DNA of 64,000 nt from Stenotrophomonas sp. UBA7346 (GTDB lineage: Bacteria > Pseudomonadota > Gammaproteobacteria > Xanthomonadales > Xanthomonadaceae). Made by a program: the position numbers and the translations under genes. The stretch lies in contig DKPB01000049.1 in NCBI GenBank assembly GCA_002471015.1, forward strand, positions 1 to 64,000, read 5' to 3'. Below the pieces are notes generated by a model. The model was given only the letters and a program-made list of their open reading frames with translations. It did not search any database and was not told where the DNA came from. Positions 8,422 to 16,427 of the stretch are shown here, in pieces (within the stretch, counting starts at the first letter, position 1; each line of letters begins with the position of its first letter).

Positions 8422-8748
8422 GCCCGGGGCGGCGCGGCGAAGGTGGGGGAAATTCCCGCCTGAACAGGCAGTTGGCCTGAATGTGCGGATGTTCGTACGC
8501 AAGACTGGCAGAGGCCCCCCTGCTGGGGGGAAAATACCCATGAGATCACGCATCGTGGTCTGTACTATCGGATGAAAATGCGTAGGGTTGGTGCTCGATG
8601 CGCTAACCTTCGCGCCGTCGATGGAACTGCGCAGGCCGGCAATGGAAACCGGTGCGCCATTTGTCTTCAACAACCTGCGAAAAGCCTGATAGGATGGGGG
8701 CTTCGCTTCAATCAACCCGGCCGTGGGATCGGCCCCGGAGACTCCTGA
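8422..8748. other. Intergenic region, no gene seen
   Basis: 327 bases with no convincing reading frame. A 6-bp hairpin CCCCCC-TGCT-GGGGGG at 8515-8530, followed by A rather than T, may mark the 3' end of the response-regulator mRNA. TAGGAT near 8690 is a possible -10 element for the next gene. No repeat or RNA gene recognised. Confidence 0.5.
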
Positions 8749-9894
8749 ATGACCCGTATTATCGAGTTCCTGATCGCCTTGGGGATCGTGGCTGGCCTGT
8801 TCGTCCTCATTGGCGTGTGCCTCCCGGGCGAGCGCCACATTACCGAAAGCATTGAAACCAACCGCAAGATGACGATCGTGTATGACACGGTCAACAGCCT
8901 GCGCCGCTTCAAGGATTGGAATCCGCTGGCCCTGCGTGACAAGGCCGTGGAACTGAAGTTCAGCGGTCCGGACGCCGGCAAGGGCGCCCGCATGGACTTC
9001 TCGTCCAAGGACAGCACCCTGGGCCAGGGCAGCTGGGAAATCACCGACAGCGAGAAGAACAAGCGCGTCGTGATTGCCATCAATGACGAAACCCGCGGCA
9101 AGGACAAGGTCACCACCTTCACCCTTGAGCCGACCGGCAAGAACGACCGCAACGTCAAGATCACCCAGGACTACAGCGTCAACTACGGCTTCGACCTGTT
9201 CGGCCGTTACGCTGGTCTGTACGTGAGCCGTCACGTTGGCGACGACCTGAAGCTGGGTCTGTCGCGCATGGCCAACATGCTGGCCTCGGTGCCGAACGTT
9301 GACTACGCCGCTGCCGAAGCCCCACTGACCGACCTGAAGATCGTCGAGCTGCCGGCCGAGAACCTGCTGGTGGTCAACGCCGGTAACATCGACCGTAACA
9401 ACGACGCCATCCAGAAGTCGATCGACGACAACATGGAGTGGATCAAGCGTGCGATGGATGCCAACGGCCTGGTGGCTGCTGGCCCGGTGCGCATCGTCAC
9501 CACCGACTTCGGCGCTGAAAAGTACGCCTTCGACGTGGCCCTGCCGGTCCGCAAGGGCAGTGCTGCCCCGGCCGCTGCTGGCGACAAGAAGGACGGCGAG
9601 GCTGACAAGGCTGCTGCACCGGCCCCGGTGGCTGCTGCTGACGCTGGCGAGCTGAGCGTGAAGATTCCGGCCGGCAACCCGGTGACCTACTCGCACGTGG
9701 CGCCGCACCGCGCTGCCTCGGCGTCCTACACCGGCCACATGGCTGGCCTGGACCTGGCCCGCAACGGCCTGCGTGCATGGGCAACCACCATGGGCAACGA
9801 AGTTGTGGACCGTCCGTACGAGTCGTGGAAGGGTGGCGTGGCCAAGGCCTTCACCACCGATGGTGCCTACGACATCTACTGGGCAGTCAAGTAA
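8749..9894 (+). CDS. SRPBCC-family protein with C-terminal GyrI-like effector domain
   Basis: 381 residues. One N-terminal membrane helix (IIEFLIALGIVAGLFVLIGV), then an SRPBCC/polyketide-cyclase-like lipid-binding domain (about 30-180, including RRFKDWNPLALRDK). A GyrI/AraC-effector-like domain follows in two parts (about 195-380), interrupted by a low-complexity Ala/Pro/Lys linker (about 265-305). The fold suggests binding of a hydrophobic small molecule near the inner membrane, but no enzymatic role can be given. AGACTCCTGA precedes the ATG. Monocistronic, ending in a strong terminator at 9930. Codon use is strikingly regular (ctg, aag, gac), suggesting high expression. Confidence 0.75.
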   Translation: MTRIIEFLIALGIVAGLFVLIGVCLPGERHITESIETNRKMTIVYDTVNSLRRFKDWNPLALRDKAVELKFSGPDAGKGARMDFSSKDSTLGQGSWEITDSEKNKRVVIAINDETRGKDKVTTFTLEPTGKNDRNVKITQDYSVNYGFDLFGRYAGLYVSRHVGDDLKLGLSRMANMLASVPNVDYAAAEAPLTDLKIVELPAENLLVVNAGNIDRNNDAIQKSIDDNMEWIKRAMDANGLVAAGPVRIVTTDFGAEKYAFDVALPVRKGSAAPAAAGDKKDGEADKAAAPAPVAAADAGELSVKIPAGNPVTYSHVAPHRAASASYTGHMAGLDLARNGLRAWATTMGNEVVDRPYESWKGGVAKAFTTDGAYDIYWAVK

Positions 9895-9929
9895 TCTTCG
9901 GTTTGTCGAAGATGACGTGATCCCGAGAA

Positions 9930-9958
9930 CGCGCCGCTTCCAGCGGCGCGTTTTTTTT
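9930..9958 (+). terminator. Rho-independent terminator
   Basis: CGCGCCGC-TTCCA-type loop-GCGGCGCG, an 8-bp stem followed by eight T. It ends the SRPBCC-protein transcript. Confidence 0.92.
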
Positions 9959-9995
9959 GTACTCCGTGCTCATGCATGGAGTGAGGAGGATGAGG

Positions 9996-10367
9996 ATGCT
10001 GGGTGTAGAGCGACGTGCGCGTAAGCCGTCCTTGCTGGCCTTCCTGGGAGGGCTGTTGGCTGCTGCGGCGATCGGGGCTTCGGCCTATGCGTCGCACGGG
10101 GTGAGTGAGCCGTTGGCGCAATCACACCTCAATACCGCCGCCTTGTATGCGTTTGGACATGGCGTGGTGCTGGTGGGGCTGGGCGCGTCCAATCTGAATG
10201 TGCTCGGGCGTGGTGCCTTGTATGTATTGCTGATTGGCACCTTGCTGTTCTCTGGCAGCCTGGCCGGCAACGTACTGGCACATTGGCCAACGATCCTGGC
10301 CCCCGCGGGTGGCATGACCCTGATGGGCGGTTGGGTGTTGCTGGCCTTGAGTGCGCTGAGGCGCTGA
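9996..10367 (+). CDS. DUF423-family small membrane protein (YgdD-like)
   Basis: 123 residues with four predicted membrane helices, the YgdD/DUF423 pattern (LGGLLAAAAIGASAYASHG, then helices to LLALSALRR). The start at 9996 is set by AGGAGG at 9984-9989 with 6-nt spacing; the earlier ATG at 9990 is too close to it. No biochemical function is established for the family. It is followed 1 nt later by the glycosylase gene, so they form a two-gene operon. Confidence 0.85.
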   Translation: MLGVERRARKPSLLAFLGGLLAAAAIGASAYASHGVSEPLAQSHLNTAALYAFGHGVVLVGLGASNLNVLGRGALYVLLIGTLLFSGSLAGNVLAHWPTILAPAGGMTLMGGWVLLALSALRR

Positions 10368-10368
10368 G

Positions 10369-11043
10369 ATGGCCCGGCATCGGCGTGGCTTCGACGTCGA
10401 TCAGGCCCATGCCCACCTGCAACGGGTGGACAAACGCTTGGCGCGGTGGATGCGACGGATAGGGCCGTTGCCCACGCCGGAAGGGTGGAGCCGGCGCTTT
10501 GATCCGGTTGATGCCCTGGCGCGCGCCATCCTGTTCCAGCAGCTCAGTGGCAAGGCGGCATCGACGATTGTTGGGCGGGTGGAAGCGGCCATCGGCAGCC
10601 GTCGCCTGCATGCCGACACCCTGGGCCGGATTGACGATGCTGCACTGCGCGCCTGCGGGGTTTCCGGCAACAAGGCCTTGGCGCTGCGAGATCTTGCCCG
10701 GCGCGAGGCTGCGGGTGAGCTGCCAGACCTGCGCAGGATGTCGGTGATGGATCATGAGGCCATCATCCAGGCGTGGGTGCCGGTGCGCGGTATTGGCCGC
10801 TGGACGGTGGAGATGATGCTGATGTTCCGGCTCGGCCGCCCGGACATCCTGCCGGTCGATGACCTGGGCATACGCAAGGGCGCGCAGCGGGTGGACGATG
10901 CACAGGCGATGCCGACCCCGAAGGCGTTGCTGGAGCGTGGCGAGCGCTGGGGGCCGTACCGCACCTATGCCGGCCTGTACCTGTGGCGTATCGCCGACTT
11001 CAGTGCAGGCCCCGCGCAGAAGACCAATCGGTCGCAGGACTGA
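10369..11043 (+). CDS. AlkA-like DNA-3-methyladenine glycosylase (HhH-GPD)
   Basis: 224 residues. Excises alkylated purines in base excision repair. The helix-hairpin-helix (VPVRGIGRWTVEMMLMF) is followed by the catalytic Asp region LPVDDLGIRKG, as in AlkA/Mag proteins. It lacks the N-terminal AlkA_N/Ada part of longer homologues, so it resembles the short Mag type. Co-transcribed with the DUF423 gene and followed directly by the composite repeat cluster. Confidence 0.9.
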   Translation: MARHRRGFDVDQAHAHLQRVDKRLARWMRRIGPLPTPEGWSRRFDPVDALARAILFQQLSGKAASTIVGRVEAAIGSRRLHADTLGRIDDAALRACGVSGNKALALRDLARREAAGELPDLRRMSVMDHEAIIQAWVPVRGIGRWTVEMMLMFRLGRPDILPVDDLGIRKGAQRVDDAQAMPTPKALLERGERWGPYRTYAGLYLWRIADFSAGPAQKTNRSQD

Positions 11044-11065
11044 GGCTGCCTGCGGGGCAGCATAG

Positions 11066-11639
11066 GTAGTGCCGAGCCATGCTCGGCAGGGGCTTTATCT
11101 GGCATGCCCCCTGCCGAGCATGGCTCGGCACTACCGGGGAATCAGCCGGCCTTTGCCCGCATGGTTCGGCACGAGGCCCCCTTCCTTTGGCCGAAGGCCA
11201 AGGGGAGGGCTGGGGAGGGGTGCTTTGGGCGTTGCTGGTAAAGCCCCTGCCGAGCATGGCTCGGCACTACACCCCCTCCCTTTGGCCGCAGGCCAGGGGG
11301 AGGGTTGGGGAGGGGGCCTTGGGCTTTGTCGGGTAAGGCCCCTGCCGAGCATGGCTCGGCACTACCGGGGAATCAGCCGGCCTTTGCCGAGCATGGCTCG
11401 GCACGAGGCCCCCTCCCTTTGGCCGAAGGCCAAGGGGAGGGCTGGGGAGGGGTGCTTTGGGCTTTACTGGTAAGACCTTTGCCGAGCATGGCTCGGCACT
11501 ACCGGGGAATCAGCCGGCCTTTGCCGAGCATGGCTCGGCACTACACCCCCTCCCTTTGGCTGCAGGCCAAGGGAGGGTCGGGGTGGGGTGCTTTGGGCTT
11601 TGTCGGGTAAGGCTCCTGCCGAGCATGGCTCGGCACTAC
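11066..11639. repeat. Composite cluster of SMAG palindromes and CCCTCC/GGGGAGGGG boxes
   Basis: About eight SMAG palindromes (near 11066, 11112, 11152 degenerate, 11248, 11343, 11384, 11480, 11522, 11617) alternate with four copies of a second element: CCCTCC, a palindromic core such as TTTGGCC-gaa-GGCCAA, then GGGAGGGcTGGGGAGGGG. The second element lies near 11177, 11272, 11409 and 11545. The block from about 11110 is repeated about 231 bp later with small changes, so the cluster grew by segmental duplication. The 592-bp interval holds no gene. The final SMAG provides the stop codon of the next gene. Confidence 0.93.
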
Positions 11640-13087
11640 CCGATGGCGGTGCGTGGGTCTGGCAGGTAGGTGTCCCACAGCAGGTTGCGGAAGCGGTTGT
11701 CCGGATCCCATTGCTGCTTGAGCGCGGCGAAGCGTTCGGCCTGCGGGTAGGCGCGCTGGAACTGTGCCTGCGAGGCGTGCAGGCGATAGGGCAGGTAGTA
11801 GCGGCCGCCATGGTCCAACGCCGCGTCTATCAGTCGTCGTGTCCAGGTGCGGCTGTGCTGCTCGGCGGCATGCCAGCTGCGTTGCTTGTGATACAGCACG
11901 AAACAGAACACTTCCTCGCGGGCCCAACGCATCAGCGAGGTGTCGTCGGCAGGTGCGTGGCGGATGGAAATGTTCAAGGCGTTGACCTGATGACGGCGCA
12001 GTATCGCGGCCATGCTGCGCGCGAATGGGCCGAAGGCGCCAACCGGTATGAAGTACTCCTGCAGCAGGTAGGACGACATCCGCCGGGTGCGCGGTTCCAG
12101 CGCGGCAGCGTCCAGGCTGGCTTCGAGGTTGCGCATGATTACCCGCGGCTCCTGCAGCAGCCTGCGGGTCTGGTACAGGTCACGCAGTTGGTCGCCGCCG
12201 GGCAGCTCCGAGGCCGCCCAGATCAGGTTCTGGTCCTTGGAATAGGTGGCGCGGTCGGGCATCAGCCGCCGTGGATCGGTCAGCGCTGCCTGGCTGCGGC
12301 GCCAGCTGATCGCCAGGGGCACATCGAAGTGCGGGGGAATCAGGTCGGCGTTGTGCAGCAGCACGTCGCGCTGCTGGGCGACGTGTTCGCGGAACCACGC
12401 AGGGTAATCGGCCAGAGTGATCTGCTCGACGTTGCGGGCGATGGCTTCGTTGTGGGCCAGGTCCAGCTCCACCTCGGTGATCACCCCCAGGCCGCCGTAG
12501 CCCCCGATCACGGCGGCAAACAGTGCCGGCTGCTGCTGGCGTGACAGTTCCAGGATCCGGCCGTCGGCGGTGACCAGCTGCAGCGCACGAATGCTGCCGG
12601 CGAGGGCGCCACTGCCGACATAGCGGCCGTGGCAGTTGACCGAGACCGAACCGCCGATGCTGAAGTTGCTGTAGCTCTGCATCACCTTGACCGCTAGGTC
12701 GCATGGATCCAGCAAGGTCTGCAGTTGCCGCCAGCGCATGCCGGCTTGTACGCGTGCACGCAGCTGCCCGCTGTCCAGCCATAGCAGCTTGTCCATGCGC
12801 TGCATGTCCAGCTGCAGTGCCGATGGCGCGCGTGTTTGTCCGCCCATGCTGTAGCGAGCGCCGGCGATGCAGACCGCACCTTGCCAGCGTTGCAGCGCGG
12901 CGGCGATGCCGGCACTGCTGGCGGCGTTCACCACCCCGGCGATGGGGGTGTGGTCCAGTTGGGCGACGTCGCTGGCCTGCTGCTGTGGGCTGGCGGGCGT
13001 GCAGGCAGGCAGCTGGCTGGCCAGGCCTGCGCCAAGCGTGGCCTGTAACAGTCGCCGTCGGGCGGAATCAGGCGTCGCCGTGTGCAT
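11636..13087 (-). CDS. Tat-exported FAD-linked oxidase (GulLO/ALO-like), last gene of SPFH operon
   Basis: 483 residues. The N-terminus carries a twin-arginine-type signal (SARRRLLQATLGAGLASQL) with a possible lipobox LPAC. Then an FAD-binding PCMH domain (about 60-230: IAGARYSMGGQ, SIGGSVSVNCHGR, GGYGGLGVITEVEL) and a C-terminal sugar-lactone-oxidase-like region ending in WDPDNRFRNLLWDTYL. Probably a periplasmic flavin oxidase of a sugar or lactone; the substrate is unknown. ATG 13087 lies inside the preceding gene (20-nt overlap). The TAG stop is part of a SMAG repeat. Confidence 0.82.
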   Translation of the reverse strand: MHTATPDSARRRLLQATLGAGLASQLPACTPASPQQQASDVAQLDHTPIAGVVNAASSAGIAAALQRWQGAVCIAGARYSMGGQTRAPSALQLDMQRMDKLLWLDSGQLRARVQAGMRWRQLQTLLDPCDLAVKVMQSYSNFSIGGSVSVNCHGRYVGSGALAGSIRALQLVTADGRILELSRQQQPALFAAVIGGYGGLGVITEVELDLAHNEAIARNVEQITLADYPAWFREHVAQQRDVLLHNADLIPPHFDVPLAISWRRSQAALTDPRRLMPDRATYSKDQNLIWAASELPGGDQLRDLYQTRRLLQEPRVIMRNLEASLDAAALEPRTRRMSSYLLQEYFIPVGAFGPFARSMAAILRRHQVNALNISIRHAPADDTSLMRWAREEVFCFVLYHKQRSWHAAEQHSRTWTRRLIDAALDHGGRYYLPYRLHASQAQFQRAYPQAERFAALKQQWDPDNRFRNLLWDTYLPDPRTAIG

Positions 13088-13886
13088 CCGTGGCGTAGCA
13101 CCAGTGCCAGGGTTCGTAGACGATGCCATGCGGGTTGTCGCGCGGATAACTCATGTGGAAGCCAAAGCCTGCGGCATGCTGCTGCAGCCAGGCGAATGCC
13201 GGCGTTTTCTCGAATGTGGTTTCGGCGGGGGCATCGCCCGGCGTGCTGATATCCAGTGCGTCGCCGCCGTGGTGCTCGCTGTAACCGGGGGCGGCGTTGA
13301 CGGTGAGAATGTCGCCGACGCTGAGGCCGCGCGCCAGCTTGCGCTCGAAGATGCCCAGTTGGTAATCGTGGCTGCGGTAGCCGGAGATCGCATCCAGAGC
13401 AATGCCATCACCGGCAGCGGCCTGTTGCATGCGCTGCCAGCCGCGCGCCGCACGCTTGGTGAGCCAGAGCGGGCGCCGGTAGCGGTCAACGCCGGCCAGC
13501 TGCAGGTGGGCCGGTTCGGCAACCTGCGGCAAGCCGGTCTGCGCGGCATAGGCGTCGGCGTCCAGATCCAGCTGTTGCAGGCGCAGCTGCAGCTGATGCA
13601 GTGGCAAGCTGCCCGCCGGTGGCGGAATGCGTGCAGGCTGTGTGCGGGCGCTGTCGAGCGCGGCCAATGCGAAACCGATGCCGGGCTCGTCCGCCAGCCG
13701 GGTGACCAGTGGCATCAGGCCGCCGCGCAGTTGCGCGGCCAGGTAACGACCATCGCGTTTGCGGCGCAATACGTGGGTAGCACGGGCCAGGATGCGGGCA
13801 TCGTCATTGCTGCGCGCGCGCAGCAGACCGCCGGGCCAGATTTCGATATCGGGAGTATTGATCAGCAGGTGGGGAGCATTGCGCAT
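13068..13886 (-). CDS. M15-family D-alanyl-D-alanine carboxypeptidase (VanY-like)
   Basis: 272 residues. Zinc peptidase trimming peptidoglycan stem peptides. The family signature is intact: SGYRSHDYQ, the zinc-binding GYSEHHGGDALDI, and EPWHW near the C-terminus. The first about 130 residues form an N-terminal extension of unknown fold. No clear signal peptide is visible, which is odd for a wall enzyme. It starts 9 nt after the PH-like gene and overlaps the FAD oxidase start. Confidence 0.88.
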   Translation of the reverse strand: MRNAPHLLINTPDIEIWPGGLLRARSNDDARILARATHVLRRKRDGRYLAAQLRGGLMPLVTRLADEPGIGFALAALDSARTQPARIPPPAGSLPLHQLQLRLQQLDLDADAYAAQTGLPQVAEPAHLQLAGVDRYRRPLWLTKRAARGWQRMQQAAAGDGIALDAISGYRSHDYQLGIFERKLARGLSVGDILTVNAAPGYSEHHGGDALDISTPGDAPAETTFEKTPAFAWLQQHAAGFGFHMSYPRDNPHGIVYEPWHWCYATDAHGDA

Positions 13887-13895
13887 GCGCGCAGC

Positions 13896-14471
13896 TTAGG
13901 CCCGTCTGCTGCCATCGGCCAGTCGCTTGAGTTCATCCAGTAGGGCGCGCGGCTGCTGGGGGCTGATCAGCAGGCTGTTGCCGTCGCGCAAAGGAATGAC
14001 CAGAACGCGGCTGTCATCGGTGATCAGGCAGAAGCCCTTGCCGCCATCCTTCATGTGGAAGTGCCCGGCGCGGAAGCCGGGGAACTGGAAACCGTTGGAT
14101 TTCATGCCCGGTTTGAAATCCGGGTTTTCCGCGAAGTTGACGATGCGTGCGCGGTCCAGGCGCATCGAACTCAGCGGTACGCGCCGGGTGTACAGAGTGC
14201 TGGCAATGGTCAGTTGCTGGGCATCCAGGCGCAGCGCGCGGCGACGGTAGGCCAGCGTCAATGCGGCCCCAACCAAGGGCAGCACCAGCCAGCCGCCCCA
14301 GGAGTTGAACGATGCCGTGAATGGCAGCTTGCCGGCGAACAGGCGGATCAAGGGGTCGATGCTCATCACCAGCAACATCGGCCCCCATAACCAGAACAGC
14401 AGCGAGCTGGTGGGCTTGGCCACCTGCAGGGCGGGGTTGCTGCTGGCGGCGCGCTGGGCGGCGGTGCTCAT
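13896..14471 (-). CDS. PH-like domain membrane protein
   Basis: 191 residues. Two membrane helices (about 24-44 and 58-78), then a soluble beta-rich C-terminal domain like the bacterial PH/YdbS type (LTIASTLYTRRVPLSSMRLD and later VLVIPLRDGNSLLISPQ). Probably a membrane-associated accessory protein; no function known. ATG 14471 overlaps the upstream hydrolase stop as ATGA. Confidence 0.72.
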   Translation of the reverse strand: MSTAAQRAASSNPALQVAKPTSSLLFWLWGPMLLVMSIDPLIRLFAGKLPFTASFNSWGGWLVLPLVGAALTLAYRRRALRLDAQQLTIASTLYTRRVPLSSMRLDRARIVNFAENPDFKPGMKSNGFQFPGFRAGHFHMKDGGKGFCLITDDSRVLVIPLRDGNSLLISPQQPRALLDELKRLADGSRRA

Positions 14472-15766
14472 GGTTGTGCCTTCAGCCAGTGCGCGATGTC
14501 GTTGATCAAGGTTGCGTCGACGTGCCCGGGCCGTGCGTACTCTTCAAGCGAGCTCTTGCCTTCACCGGCGATGCCAAGATGATTGAGGGCAGGGTAGTGA
14601 TGGAAACGGTAGCGGTCGCCACTCAGCCCCTGGTTCCAGCGCTGCCAGTCGGCATCCACTACCTGGAAGTCGCGGCCACCCTGCAGCAGCAAGGCCGGCA
14701 GTTGGCTGTCGCGCACATCGGCGATTGGATCGACCTGCTCCAGCTGCTGCCAGAAGCGGCCAGGGGTTTCCATCAGGCGTGCATCGGGGTTGCTGCGCAC
14801 CGCAGCGATAGCGGCATCGAGTGCCTCCAGATGAGCCTGTTCTTCGGTGCTGATATTGCCATCCAGACTGACCATGTAGCGGTTCTGTTCGGCCAACAGG
14901 TCGAGCAGAGGGCGTGCGGGTGCCGCAAGCAGCACCAGACCGGCGAGCTTGCCCTGGCTGGCCTTGGCAATGCGCCCGGCCAGCAGACCACCCTGGCTGT
15001 GGCCGAGCAGGTAAATATGGCGTGCATCGATGCCGGCTGTGCCGGCCAGGACGTCGATCGCGGCGACGGCATCGTCGGTGGTTTCATCGTCGATGCTGAA
15101 GCTGCCCTTGAAGTCCTGCGGGCGTGCGTGGGTGCGCTTGTCATAACGCAGCACAGCGATGCCCTGCGCGGCCAGCCCACGGGCGATATCCAGGAACGGG
15201 CGGTTGGGGCCGATGGTCTCGTCCCGGTCCTGCGGACCGGAGCCATGCACCAGCACCACGGCCGGGAACGGGCCTTTGCCCTTGGGCAGGGCAAGGGTGC
15301 CGGGCAGGCCTGCCTTGCCGGGTGCGCTGCCAGGTACGGTGAACGGCTGCTCGTTGAAGTTGGCATCGCTGGCGGGTGCGGCTGCCGGCGCGGCGGCGGC
15401 TGGCTGCAGCAGGAAGCCGGCAATCTTGTCGTTCTGGTCCAGGGCCACGCGCGCCTGCAGCTGCCCGTTGGCATAGTTCAAGGGAATGACGACGATGCGA
15501 TGGTCATCGGCTTCGCTGGTACGGGCCTGGCCACGCTGGCCTGCGGCGCCCATCTGCGCGGGTAGTGATTCCCATACCGCCTTGAGCTTGTCCGCGGGTA
15601 CCGCAGCCTTCATCTGCGTGGAAAAACTGGCCTCGGCTTCGCTGTAGAGGCCCGCATCAAGCTGGTCGAGCAGGCGTGTGGCCAGCGCTGCGGGTGTTTC
15701 CGCCGCCATGCCGGGTGCGATGACGAGCAGTAGGGCGGTAGCGATCCCTGCGAGCCGCGGCTTCAT
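14468..15766 (-). CDS. Secreted alpha/beta hydrolase with N-terminal DUF3887-like domain
   Basis: 432 residues from ATG 15766. Sec signal peptide (MKPRLAGIATALLLVIAPGMAA). A small alpha+beta domain (about 25-120, SFSTQMKAAVPADKLKAVWE) resembles DUF3887. An alpha/beta hydrolase follows, with LVHGSGPQDRDETIG and nucleophile elbow LGHSQGG, and a late NHLGI histidine. Predicted periplasmic serine esterase, substrate unknown. Its ATG shares one base with the DUF4177 stop (TGATG). Confidence 0.85.
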   Translation of the reverse strand: MKPRLAGIATALLLVIAPGMAAETPAALATRLLDQLDAGLYSEAEASFSTQMKAAVPADKLKAVWESLPAQMGAAGQRGQARTSEADDHRIVVIPLNYANGQLQARVALDQNDKIAGFLLQPAAAAPAAAPASDANFNEQPFTVPGSAPGKAGLPGTLALPKGKGPFPAVVLVHGSGPQDRDETIGPNRPFLDIARGLAAQGIAVLRYDKRTHARPQDFKGSFSIDDETTDDAVAAIDVLAGTAGIDARHIYLLGHSQGGLLAGRIAKASQGKLAGLVLLAAPARPLLDLLAEQNRYMVSLDGNISTEEQAHLEALDAAIAAVRSNPDARLMETPGRFWQQLEQVDPIADVRDSQLPALLLQGGRDFQVVDADWQRWNQGLSGDRYRFHHYPALNHLGIAGEGKSSLEEYARPGHVDATLINDIAHWLKAQP

Positions 15767-15948
15767 CACTGTTCCTTCTTGAAGATGAGCATGGCCGGCG
15801 ACAGTTGGCCGTAGTGCACCATGTTGACCAGTTCCCAGCCGAGGTTGCCTTGTTTGGTCAGCTCCGCCTGGATCTTTTCGACGGTAGGGCCGCCCTTGAG
15901 CATCGAAGCAGGCAGTTCGATGGTGAGGTATTGCCAGCGCTTGCTCAT
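15766..15948 (-). CDS. DUF4177-type small protein
   Basis: 60 residues (MSKRWQYLTIELPASMLKGG to MLIFKKEQ). The pattern Y-T-I, a helix, then GWELVNMV and a final hydrophobic strand is typical of DUF4177, a small alpha+beta fold without known activity. Start and stop overlap the neighbouring genes by 4 and 1 nt, so its translation is tied to theirs. Confidence 0.82.
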   Translation of the reverse strand: MSKRWQYLTIELPASMLKGGPTVEKIQAELTKQGNLGWELVNMVHYGQLSPAMLIFKKEQ

Positions 15949-16124
15949 TGTTCTTCCTTGTCATCAGCTTTGGGTTTGGGGAGGCGCCCGGCCTTGCGCA
16001 GGGCGTCGCGGATCACATACTCGATCTGCGCGTTGAGGCTGCGCAGCTCGTCGTCGGCCCAGCGCTGGGCAGCCGCCAGTACTTCAGCGTTGATGCGCAG
16101 CGGATAGGCCTTCTTCTCGCTCAC
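15945..16124 (-). CDS. Arc/HicB-like ribbon-helix-helix DNA-binding protein
   Basis: 59 residues, GTG start at 16124, read directly from the sequence. Begins with the RHH beta strand (KKAYPLRINAEVLAAAQRWA), then two helices (ELRSLNAQIEYVIRDALRKA) and a basic/acidic tail (PKPKADDKEEQ). This is the Arc/MetJ dimeric DNA-binding fold. It overlaps its neighbours by 4 nt on both sides (GTGA and ATGA). No toxin partner is evident, so autoregulation of this operon through the GATATC palindrome upstream of the SPFH gene is the most economical role. Confidence 0.85.
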   Translation of the reverse strand: MSEKKAYPLRINAEVLAAAQRWADDELRSLNAQIEYVIRDALRKAGRLPKPKADDKEEQ

Positions 16125-16405
16125 CGCCGTGGTGCTCCGTTGTTGCCACGGCGCAGGTGCATCAACAACGACACCCCCAGCGCATTGACCGCCACCACCA
16201 GTGCGATGACCACGCCATAGGCGATGTTGTGGTTGTCACCGGCCAGATAGACGCCGATGCCGCCGACAAACAGGCTCAGTGCGATCAGTGCCCAGCGCAG
16301 GCCCACGCCGCGTGCGTGCGCCGTGCCGGGGCGGCCGCTCCACACGGCGACGCACAAGGCGGGTATGCCGGTGGCGGCGATGATTAGGGGGGCGTACACA
16401 TTCAC
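16121..16405 (-). CDS. Small multi-helix membrane protein
   Basis: 94 residues with three predicted membrane helices (YAPLIIAATGIPALCVAVW; GLRWALIALSLFVGGIGVYL; IAYGVVIALVVAVNALGVSL) and a basic C-terminus. GTG 16405 has GAGGT 7 nt upstream and begins VNVYAPLI; longer readings upstream lack a site. Encoded between the SPFH protein and the RHH regulator, so perhaps a membrane partner of the SPFH protein. Not a named family to me. Confidence 0.78.
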   Translation of the reverse strand: MNVYAPLIIAATGIPALCVAVWSGRPGTAHARGVGLRWALIALSLFVGGIGVYLAGDNHNIAYGVVIALVVAVNALGVSLLMHLRRGNNGAPRR

Positions 16406-16427
16406 TGCGGTTACCTCATTGCATCGT

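Noticed and set aside
7270..9738. An 822-residue minus-strand frame across three plus-strand genes
   Set aside because: It crosses several real genes and their gaps and has no recognisable motif.
15945..16405. Toxin-antitoxin pair for the RHH gene
   Set aside because: The adjacent protein is a three-helix membrane protein encoded with an SPFH gene, and nothing resembles a known toxin.
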